NCBI RefSeq assembly: GCF_954871325.1
Contig: NC_088778.1
Coordinates: 13,419,666-13,483,665, forward strand
Reading direction: 5' to 3'
DNA from: Gordionus sp. m RMFG-2023
Taxonomy: Eukaryota; Nematomorpha; Gordioida; Chordodea; Parachordodidae
DNA: 64,000 bases
Under the pieces are notes generated by a model. That model searched no databases. It was not told where the DNA came from and was given only the letters and a program-made list of their open reading frames with translations. The translations under genes and the position numbers were made by a program. Within the stretch, counting starts at the first letter, position 1; each line of letters opens with the position of its first letter. Below are positions 50,124-62,100 of this stretch, piece after piece.

Positions 50124-53100
50124 TTATGGTACAGAAGTTTGAGTGGGCAAATATTTTGATATCCAACATAACATGTCCTGAAGAGAGTCCATTTTAAAAT
50201 GTTTAGATATTATAATAAAAGCTTTAACAACCGACACTAATCGTTTAGAAGAGAGCACAAATTTATATGAGCCGTTGCATGTGCATCTAATAACTATATT
50301 AGCCTCTTTTATCTTTTTTTTTAAAAAAAAGAGTTTAACAAGTGTTTATAAAGAATATATATCTAAGTTACCTCCTGGCATTTTTGGCAAACCAAATCCT
50401 GTAAAACATACTTCATTAATTTATTTTTGGTGACTTTGATTAGCATGCCCTCAATCATGTCTTTATTCAGAAAATTCGGACAATTTATACATTCCCAATT
50501 CAACCTATAATTTTTTTAATAATCATATTAATGTACATTTTGTTCAAAATAAAGATCTTACTGCAAATTGCTCGTTTTTTTTAGTTGCATAATTTTTAAA
50601 CATTATATTTTTAACCCAATGTTCATATTAGAAATTTTAAAATTGATATATATTTGTGTTTTTATTTTTTTTTTCTCATTGATAGAATAGATTGATAATT
50701 AATGCCTAATTTAAACAAAGATGCGCATATTTAAGAAAAAATGCTCAATTTAGAAGCATTTGTTGAATATATTTTTTTTAAATATAATTGATATTTGTTT
50801 TATTGTAAGTTATATTCAAAATTATATATAAGTAATTATGGAAATATTGTTATTCAAAGACTATCAGGAGATTTTTTATGTAAATGAATGTTGATTATAT
50901 GATATGCAAAATAATTTTAGAGATTTTTTTAAGAAAGAAAGAAAGAAAGAAAGAATTATTTTAAGTTTTTTTAATGCTTTAATTTTATGATTTTACTTAT
51001 GTTTAAATTTGTTACCTGATTGATAAATGAAAGGATGATTTGTTAAAAGGTATTTAAATTTACATTAAATTATTTCTATTTTAGGTTATTAATCTTATTC
51101 GCTTACTTCTTCCCCAATTCCTAAATCTTATAGCATTATTATGCCTTCATTTCTATTTCATTTTCCGAAGAAATGTTTAATATTATGGTGAATCAAGGTT
51201 ATATAATAAGCATTTTAGCCTATTAGAGTCAGTGGTGTAAGCAATGCAGCGACCCCAATAGATTTCCACTAGCCCTCTTTCCTCTCTTCTCGGTAAAAAA
51301 AATTCCTGTTTGTTATACCACTGATTGGAGTAAATCTCTCATATATAAAGGTAATAATACTAATATAAAGTGAGCTTTACTCTTTATTTTCCTCTTCTAT
51401 ATTAATATCCCTGCAAATATCCAAATCTCTGCAGAAATAACAATTGTCGCAAATAACCTAAAATATTATGTTAAAGGAATAGGAGTGTAAAAATAATATA
51501 AACCTCCCTTAGAATAAAAGTCAGGCGAACATCGCTATATTCAGCTTGATCCGAAAATTCACCCACTTGTAACAACTTAAGCAAATTTCTTTTCAACTTG
51601 TCAACATATGTTGAAATATTGGTGTCCAGGCTAAGCACCTTTAGCCATTTATAAGTATATTGGAGTTGATAAATTTTTAAAAGATAAATAAATCAATAAA
51701 AAGAGGGTATGAAATTAAAATTGATAAAACACATATAGTAAAAAAATGTATAAACATAACTATTAGCGAATTAAGACTAACTTAACATTAGCATTCAACT
51801 TTTTTCGTCATTAAAAAATCGGTATATGATAATGATTTTTAAAATATTAAAATAAAATGAAGTTTTAAAAAAATTATATAATCAGTAGGAAAGATAAATG
51901 AAGAGTACTGAAGAAGGCGTGAGAACATCTAATTAATTTATTAACATTTCATATTATATTTAACAAAATAATACAATATATTTTACATTCTCGTTCTTAT
52001 ATGTTTTTTCAACTCACATATTATGTAGGATCATTATTTTATTACTAATACAATGGCCTCAAAACATAAATATGCTTATAAATATTCATTAAAATATTTA
52101 AAAAATATACTTATTCCCAAATCCATATAAGAAAACCTGAAGTAAAATGTTATATATAATATATATAATATTACGTGACATATTGATTTGGTCAAACTCA
52201 AAGCAGGTTGTTCGTTATTGTTAGTAAATTCTTTCAGGAATGCATTTTTGATATTTTTATGGGTAGGAGACGAGGATTCATTGTTGATCGAAGCATAGTT
52301 TTCAGATAATCTTTGAACCTTTTGTAATATTCTGATTCGTCGCGTTTAAAAATGATTAATTTTTTCAATTTAATTATGTACAAATGTCTCAATTCAAATT
52401 TTCAAAGTCTAAAGCTATTATGTAATATAGAATCATCGAATAGGTAATGGATGCGGTGGCTAAAGAAATGCTTGAAGGACTTCCCTAGGAGCGATGATAT
52501 GCAGATGACCTTCTATTAATGGAAAACAGTGAGGGAGAATTGAGGGTAAAATTAGTCAATACCTGAAAATGAATGCAGCAAAGAAAAAGGTGATGATTGG
52601 TGTAGAAAATTCAAAGATGGAGGAATCCGGTAAGTGGCCTTGTGGTGTATGTGGAAATAGAGTTGATAAAAATTTCAATCCAATGCACCAGGTACCAGAA
52701 ATGGGTTCATAATAGATATAGCGGGAAAATGGGAAGTCTAATGTTAGCAAGAATGACCTTTATTTGTAGAACGTGCACAAAAGGGGTACATAATAATTAG
52801 GGATGTACCGATATTTTATATCGGATCGGGCCGATATTTCGCTCATTTTAAAATATCGGTTATCGGCAAATATTATAAAATTTTCCGATCCGATATAAAA
52901 TGGCGCTTTTAACAAAATTTAAAAAAAGTTATATCTAAAAATCCATTTATTTTTATAAATAAAATCGGAATATATTTTTATGCTTAATTATTTTAATAGT
53001 AATAATTAGTTAATAAACATTCTGCAATATATTTATTTTTTTTCGCATTCTGTTTAAAAAAGTGTTCATTAATCTCTTCAGAATCTGTTTTTAGTGATAC

Positions 53101-56100
53101 TAGTGATATTAACAGTCCCCATCACCGCAGACCGATCTCTGATAAATTGGAAATTTTGGTATTTCTAAAAAGAAATCTTCGATAAATTAATTTTATATAT
53201 TAATTTCAAATTTCAATATATTTGTTTATTACTAATTATGTAATAGATTAATGTTATTACTTATTATATAAATAATTGCAATTGAATTGAATATAAACTA
53301 TAACTGATCATTATAATACATTTAAATGACATATGTTATGGTATAGTAAAATTATAGATGTTGTACTAATAAAAAGAATATTAAAAATTAAAACCGGTAT
53401 CTTTACAGAATACAAAATTAGATATGATATCGGATCGGTTATCGGCCGATATCAATTAAATATATGGAATATCGGATCGGATCGGCCTCCAAAAAGTGGT
53501 ATCGGTACACCCCTAATAATAATGATAGCATAGAAAATGGTGGTCTTGATATTGGAATTGGGTTAACCCTAGGAAAAGTAGATAAGTTTTGCTATTTGGG
53601 TGATATGCTAAATGCAGATGGTGGTGTAGATTCTGTCATGTTGCAAGGGTCAGACAAGTACGGGAGAAGTTCAAAGAGATGTCGTCTATTCTAACAAATA
53701 AAAACATTTCTCCGAAGTTAAAATGAAAAGTTTACGTGAGCTGTGTGAGGAGTTGCTTAGTTAATGGCGACGAAACATGGGCAACAAAGCCAAATTGGAA
53801 AGAACAGAGATGAGGATAATTAAATGGATGTGAGGGTATCTCTGAGTGAGAGAAAATCTAGCAAGGAATTGCGAGCAAGATTGGGTATAGAAATGATTGG
53901 AGTGGTAGCGACGAAATAGACTTAGATGGTTTGGGCATGTGGAACGTATGACAAAAGATGACTGAGTAAAGAGATGCACCTTGATGGAAGTAGAAGAAGA
54001 GAAGGCGCAAGATGACGTGGGCAAATGTGATAGCGTAGGATATGAGAAGCATGAATCTTACAAATATTGATGCTCAGGACTGTCAAAAAGAAAAATCAGA
54101 GGGAAAACTGGACTACCTGGGAAACCTGGAAATCGCCATAAAACGGAGAAGTCAGTCCGTGTAGGCAAACTTTTTAAAAAATAGGCTCCATTAATTTTAT
54201 TGGCCCTCTCAGCATCTATACAGTTCTTAAATAATGAAATATGGTCTCCCTCCGATAACTTTGTTATTATGGTGATAAAGTATTTTTTTAATATAATACC
54301 CCTTAGTAAAAAAAAATGTATAGTGGCCTTAAAAACACAAATGATGATGAGAAACAAAATACTAACAGTGGATATGTTAACAAAAACTAACCATTTTATC
54401 ATAGGTTAGGAAGTTATATAATAAACTAAAGAAATTAATGCAATTATTTTATAAAATTTAATCACATTGACAGTTTATGGCAAAATAAAATATTTAAATG
54501 TTAATACTTAAATAATTTTTCCGTGATTTCGGTTTTAATCAAATTTTGGCAATGTGTCAAAAGGCCGGGGGAAGTGATATGGATTCCGTGTAGGTTATTA
54601 GATTCCGTATTATTGTTTTCTTGCGATTCTAAATCGTTCAAAGTATCTAAATTATCTAAACCATCGTTTAGTAGGTGAATGCTTTTTGGCGCGGTTTTAA
54701 AGGCCCCTAATTTATTCAGCGTAGATTCTTGTTGCATGTAATCGTAAACGGACATTATATACAAAGCAACTATGATCTTTAAAAGGGATAAATGCAAGTT
54801 TAGTTTTTTTACCAAGTATACCTTTAAAATTACAGTTCAATTTTTTAAAAATTTTTATATTTACTTTATTAATCTTTTTCGCAACAAAAATGCTTAGAAC
54901 TATCTGATCATTTAATATCTTTTTAAAAAAATAATTAATTGCTAAAGAAATAAATTTATAAATCAAAAAAAATTGGGAATAAATTTTTTTTAGTGAAAAT
55001 AAATTTTGTTATAATTATTTCTTTCTGTATATTTTTTAAAGTGACTAACGTTAAAATAATATTGGCAATTAGGATTAGTGACTAAATAGCGCGCCAAATT
55101 CCAATTCATGACCACTTTTTGATCGTCGTGCGAATTCTTCCCTGCGTCATTGTCAAATATTAAGGGTTTTATGAAAGATTCGCTAAATATTTCGCGTTTA
55201 AAATCGGTAAAAATCTCCGGTGACATTTTGGTCTGTTAGATAATTTAAACAAAAAATGTTTTTTTAACTTTTAATAATTGAAATTCAAAAAAATTAAAAA
55301 GAAAATAACAAATTATTCAAGCAGTTTTTTAAAAATAAAAATTTTACAAAATTATTAATTACTTTGTATAGAATTTAATTTAAATAGAGCTTAACAATCG
55401 TTTCGTTGCTTGATTTTGAGACGTATTTATGTTCAAAATAAGAAAGAAAATCTACTTTTAAATTTCAATCATTATTCATACTAAATTCATCTTATTTGAG
55501 AGAAAACTTGGCATAGAGCATTAAAAAATAATTCTTACATCCTCAAAATGGAAATGATGTGAAACCAAGATAATCAATCATTAAACATAAATAGATTATC
55601 ATTTTTAAAGATTAATTATATATTTTTAACATTATAAGTAACGTAATTTTCAGAAAACTGCGGACAGGATTGGGCAAATTTTCAAAAAAAGGTACTCGAA
55701 TATAAATATAAATATGTTTAAAAAAAGTATTTTAAATATAAATACAATTATCAGCGTGCAAAAATCCTAATTTCATGGCAAAACTTTTTAGAAAAAGTTT
55801 CGGGTTCTAAAAAATTTGGGGTAAGTCGGGCTTGAAAAATTAGGTCCGATGCAGATTACTAATTTATATTATATTATACATTATAACTGGGGATTAATTT
55901 TTGTTAAATATGAGAGAGAAAATCATAGCTCTGTTAGTATAAATATTTATTTTTAAAAATGCATTCTTTAAAATATTTACATTCAAATACTTTTTTTGAA
56001 AATTTTTTGTATTTCTTTTAAAAAAAAAATTTTTTTTCGAAATGTACTTATTCGAGTACATTTTTTTGAGAATTTGTCCAACCCTGGTTTTAATAATATT

Positions 56101-59100
56101 GTTTGATTTTTCTCTTTTTTTAAAAAGGAATATATTTTTGCTTAAAGAAATTAAGAGAAAAAAATCTAATTACCTTAATTCCGCCATAATCGCTGGGCCC
56201 CAACCACATTAAAACGTCCCAAGCACATTCGATTTTTAGATTCAGGCCATGGAATAATATATGGTCCCTTAAGACTTTCAAAAGATAGGCAATATAGGAG
56301 AAAGCTTTGCTTAATTTATGCCTTTTGCTGCATATTATCATTCTGTTGTAATTAGCGTAGACAATGCTGGCCCCCAACTTTTTTAGTTCCCTTGTGAGCT
56401 TTAATATTAAATTGATTATAATATATCTATCAAACATATAAAACAGTACATATACTAGAGATCTGCAAAAGTAAGCCCGACCCGTACCCGGCCCGAACGG
56501 GCTTCGGGCCTAATTTTTTAAAGAGAAACCGGGTTTATCTGGGCCAAGCCTAATAATTTTTAAAGAATTCGGGTCGGGTGGGGCTTTGGAAATTTTTTTA
56601 CTAATATATACTGTTTATATAAAATAATAATAAAATTAAAACCGATAAAAATAGTTTTTTGATAAAGAGCTGCAGGGCTTTTTTGATGGAAGGGTCATAA
56701 AGCAATGATTTAGGAGATCTCAGCCATCTATAAAAATGAAGCAATTGATTACGGGCATAAAGATTGTCGTCTCGGGCTGCGTCTTTTACCCAAGATTGTA
56801 TAACGCACCGTAATAATCTTAAATATATTTTTTTAAACATGATTTTGTCAAAAACAAGTAAGAATAAGGCACAAATATTTGTTTTGAATGTAAGAAACAA
56901 ACACACTACAAAGAAAAGATCATACCAAAGATTAGAAGGTGACAAATTGGTCGCTTAAAATTATCATAGAAACCTAACTCGACTTTTTGGTAAAATAAAA
57001 ACCTAAATGATTCAGAGTTGCTGGTCATGTCGTCATGGCACCAAGTATTACTACCCAGATTTCTTTCATTCGCAAATCCCGAATATCCGGCTGCCTCAAC
57101 GAAAGTGGTATCATTAAATGTATCATTCTTGCACGGTGAGTTATTCAAGCGTCTGTCGAGGGTAGAATAATCCTTATTGAAATCGTCGATGATGGCGGAT
57201 AGATTTTGACTCTTTAAGTTCTTGAGCTCAACGGAATCCTTGAAATTATTCTTTCTCAGCGTGATAGTCATGTTATTTTTATTATTATTGATATAGGAGG
57301 TCGAAAAACTAAGAGCAGGCGCCACGCCTTCATTTTCCAAAATCCTATGATAGGATAGGAGCGAGTTGGTTGGTAATCCGGATATTTGTATTTCGAGACA
57401 AATACTATTATAAAAACCGGGATTGTTGATGACGTAATCAGCTCCATTTGTGTCATCAATATCAGTTTCAAAGGAGTCGTCACATAGATTGCTAAATTTT
57501 TTTTAGTTAATATAGATAGGAGCTTCAGTAATTGATTTAGAATCATTTAAGTTATTTTTTGAAATAAATTAAATTAAAAAATTATTACAAATTAAAAAAA
57601 ACAAATGTTTTTAATTTCCAAGCCCTAAAACAGGAAATCTCTAGTATTGAAAAATTAAAATTGTTTGTCCAACATTAGTGGGCTAGATTAATATAAAGAA
57701 ATTATGACAAACTTAATATAAAATGGACACGTTTTGCCACATCAAATAGAATACAGTTATAACAATATCATATATAATTTATTTATTTATTTTTAAACTA
57801 ATTATCGTCGTTTTCTTTGCCACCTAAATCGGGTTTATCATTAAGTGAGGCCCATAGTACACATCCATTATTGGTTAAGCGCCTGGAATAATTAACATCA
57901 GCTCCTAACAAAGGTAAATCTTGGCTTAGATTACCTAAGGGTATCTCTAAATATCTTGATTCCTCTAAAAGAGCCTTTTTTTTGTTGGTTTAGTTTATTA
58001 GGTGAGGATAGTTTATAAATTAAGCTATACAGGTATATTATTATTTAATTTTTTATTATTATTAGATTGATAAATTTAAAATTGGGAATACTTCCAAGCT
58101 TTGTTCAAAATAAACAAAAAAGTAATAAAAATTACATCTAATAATCTAGATGAGTCCAAGTAATGTCTAATCATCTTAACTAAAGCAGTTTTATGCCAAT
58201 CTTGCGATGAGCTAGACTTTTTATAATCATCGTTGTTCCTGCAGTCTTCCCCTTCCATCATGTTATCATTGTCAAAGTCTCCTCCAGCTATCAAGGATGG
58301 CAGTATCCTGATGCAAGGCATATAACTTAAACTAATTTCTTTTAAGAAAGTTTGGACTTGATCCTTGTCAGAATGGTTTGAAGAAGTACTGTAAAGATCT
58401 ATCGTTTCTTCCTGGAGAGATGGGATGGTGTGATAAGCTAAGATAGTATTTTCAGGTATTGTCTTATTGTTGTCAGACTTAAGTTCGTCAATAGCTTGAC
58501 TATGTTGCTTGATGAGGTGTTTTAAAGACCGCTTTATGGCCTCTTTCGTGAGAATAAAAGAAGAAAAATTATGAGAAGAAATAAGGGATTTTGGGTCGTT
58601 GGGATTGATGATCGTATTTTGGACAGTATTTTTAGAAATAATTTTAGGAGTTTTCTCGGATCCGTATACTTTGTTGATCTCAAAAACGTGGTCTGGATAG
58701 GGTAACATGTACTCGATGTTAGTGGTCGGTTGTTTTTTATTTCCTGCGCCATCTATACTCTGATTACTGAGGTTAGTATCATCGCGAGAATCAAAATACT
58801 CTTTTATCGCGTTAAGCTTGATCTGGCATGCATAAAGGAAGATGAAGTATTGAAAAGGGTATTTGAAATTATTTGTTTTTTTTATCTCAATTTTTGGTGA
58901 TTTTTTAAAATATAACAGAGTTTAAAAAATTAAGTTATCTCAGATAAATTCCAAAAATTGTGTAACAATATAAGAAAAAGAAATAAAGTGCTTTAACTTT
59001 CATAATTCAGATTTAATTAACCTCTCTTTCGTTTTGATAAATCGATTCGGCTTGGGCATTCGTAATCCAAATTTTGGAAACGTTTTTAGATTTGTTATCA

Positions 59101-62100
59101 ATGCTAGTGTCGTAAAAATAAACGTACGTTTTCTTTAGGGTAGGCAAACATAATGCCCAAATACCTTTTTTTTTGTTGAACGCGTTAAATATATTAAAAT
59201 ACTATAAATATATCTTTACTTGTTAGTATTTTTTTAGGATAAAAAAATACAAGTATTTGGTTAAAAATATAAATAGATTAATTATTCCATATCAAATTTT
59301 TTTGGTTGAAATTTGGTAATAAAATAGTATGTAAACGTATTTATTACCGTGGTCAGTAAATACCTCTCTTATTTGTCACAACACTATGATGATACAAATA
59401 GATGTATGTGACACTTCCGGGGGGTAAATATGCTCTTTTGGAACCATTGCTTTTTGAGGATTCATTGTTATTACGATTATGATGCTTGTCCAGATCTTCG
59501 CAACGTTTAAGTTGGTCGAGTTCGAATGAACCGAGAAAGTTATGAGTGTATATATTAGCAGGTGTTTTTCTATTTCCGGTAATATCTGAAGAAAATAGTG
59601 TTATTTTAATAATATAATTATATCAGTGAAGGATTTCGCTTAAATTAATATAAACATACTATAAACAATATCCAAATATAATTTGATAAGTTCAAGCAAA
59701 AAATTATAGTTGATGAAAAACTTTTTAAGTTGTTTTGTAGTCTGTGCTTGAAACTAATTTGCCACAAACAGCCCAACTCCACATACACCCTAAATAACAA
59801 TGGGACTTGCGTTTCGTACACGCCTTCAATGTGAGGAGATGAGAGGTCTTTTTCTAGATTTTGCGAAAATTCCTAAATAAAAATGTTAAAACTAATATAG
59901 GTTGCGGCCTAGATGTTTTATTTTTAAAGGATTCTGTTCATCATTCTATATAGTTTATCCTATTCAGAATTTTAAAAAAATTAAAATAACAGTTAAAAAG
60001 CAGCATAACAAATATAATTATTAACAATAATCATTCATTGGGTATTTTAATAATTCTCATTTATATATTTTCAATTTAGATATAAAAAAATGCGGCCAGG
60101 CAATATTTTTTTTTTGGCTACCTATAGGGTTTTCCTATTAAAGAAACTTGATCTAAATATAAAAGTAGCTGATAAATATTATTATAGCCTAATCTTAAAT
60201 TATTTTGAACTAAATTAAAAAAAATATAAATATAATACTAAATTTTACGAAATTTTACGAAATTTATTAAAATAAAACAACTGTTGAATATTATATTAAC
60301 CCTATCCAATATAAAATGCGGGTTCAAATATTATTTTAGCTTGTCTCAATTCAACTTAATTCCAAATAGATCGTTTGCTATTCTTTAAAAAAATGATATT
60401 TATATTAGAGGTCTGCAAAGTGAAGGGTTTTAGTCAAGAAGTTTGCCCACTCGTTAAAAATATTTTTAACCAGCCCGACCACTCATGGTTTTTTAATAAA
60501 TTTACCTTATCGATTACCCGCCCATTTATTTAAAAACTTTATTTAAACCCCGTCCATTTTAAAAAAATATTTTAATAATTGGTTTGGCTCTTTATTTATT
60601 ACAATGTATTTATAATATAACTTATAAAATATGCAATATTATGATAAAAAAATGATTTTAAATAAATAGAGTATGTTTTGCTCATTTCACCGATAAAATA
60701 TTTAAAATTCACCTGCTTATAGTTTTAAAAATATTTATTCACCCGCCTGCCAACTACCCAATGTTTAAAATGTTATAGAAAGCTCGCTCATGCCCGAGAT
60801 CTCTAATTTATATCTCAATTTTTAAAATCGAGTATTTTATTAAGATTTAGTTACAAAAATTAAGAAAAAAAAAACAGACGAACTATGACGCAATTAAAAT
60901 TAACTAAAAAGGTGACCTGTTTGATTTTTTGAATAGAATGGTGAATACAGAAATAAGTTGCAAAAATAAGGAAAAGTAAGGCTGCAGCTTTAGTGTTTAA
61001 AAAATTAAAATATCCTATAAAAATATGTGAGTATAGCTCTGCACGAACCGATCCAAATGTTTGGTCGGGCGGAACTGGGAAAAATTATCTTGAACTCGGA
61101 CCTCGGTCTTAAAGTTATTTCGGACGATTCAGGAAAATTTTAAATTATTTTGTTTTCCTAATATTTTTTATGAATATGATTTTTAATAACATATATATTT
61201 AATTTAAATCATTATCCTTAGAATATTTTGGCTTTAATAACGTGCTTCTTATCAACCAAAATTTTGAAAAGGATCATTGTAAAAAAATATTCGGATTGGA
61301 TCAGGATCTGGTCGAAGCAGAAAAAATAGGTCAGACGTAGGACTATAATATAACAAAGTATTTTAAATAACTTGATATATATTTTCGGGTATTCGATATT
61401 TGTACACAAAATGGGAAGTTTGATTTTTGGGCAATATCCGAGAGACCTTTTCCCAAAAATTGGCGTTTTGATTATTATAATTATTTTTATTCGTGCATTC
61501 ATTCGATTTTGGGATGTATTGATTAACGTAAAATATGCGAGGCACTACTAGTTTTAGGCATGTTAAATCTTTGTCTATTATAGCCCATACTTTAAATATT
61601 CCTGGTTCATTAGGCATTTCCATAACCTACAAAATTATTTTTATATAAATGATATATATTCATTATAAACGTCTATTATACTCTGATGATCAATTATATT
61701 ATGTTTATAAATTATTTCATAGATAGATCGGCAGGTGAAAAATAAATAATGGTTTCCTTCAAGGCGCTATATCTAATTAGATAATATATATGTTCCATTT
61801 TTCAAATCCAACAAATGGGGAGTCAAAATTTTGCTTTATGTGAATCTTGATTTTAAAATTTATCTGAGGAGTTTAACCAACATATAACGAAGACTTCGTT
61901 TAACCTTAATGAAGATATTGTAATTAGATTTGTAAATCTTAACTCCATATCAAAATCATAAAACCTACATCTACAATTTTTATTTTTTTTCATCTTATCA
62001 ATTAGCAAACACTTTAAAACATATTGATAAAATGTCATTTTGTGAGTGACAAAAAATTAAAAATGGAAAGAAGATAATGATTATAAATTATCTTCTTTAT

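Noticed and set aside
51639-51700. Upstream extension of the POLE exon starting at 51638 (reading YTYKWLK)
   Set aside because: The preceding exon at 52331-52175 already supplies [11 protein letters not shown] before VLSLDTNI, and the AG at 51640-51639 is the only acceptor that keeps phase.
53761-54052. Two overlapping minus-strand reading frames
   Set aside because: They are antisense to the LINE reverse-transcriptase remnant, whose plus-strand reading is recognisable.
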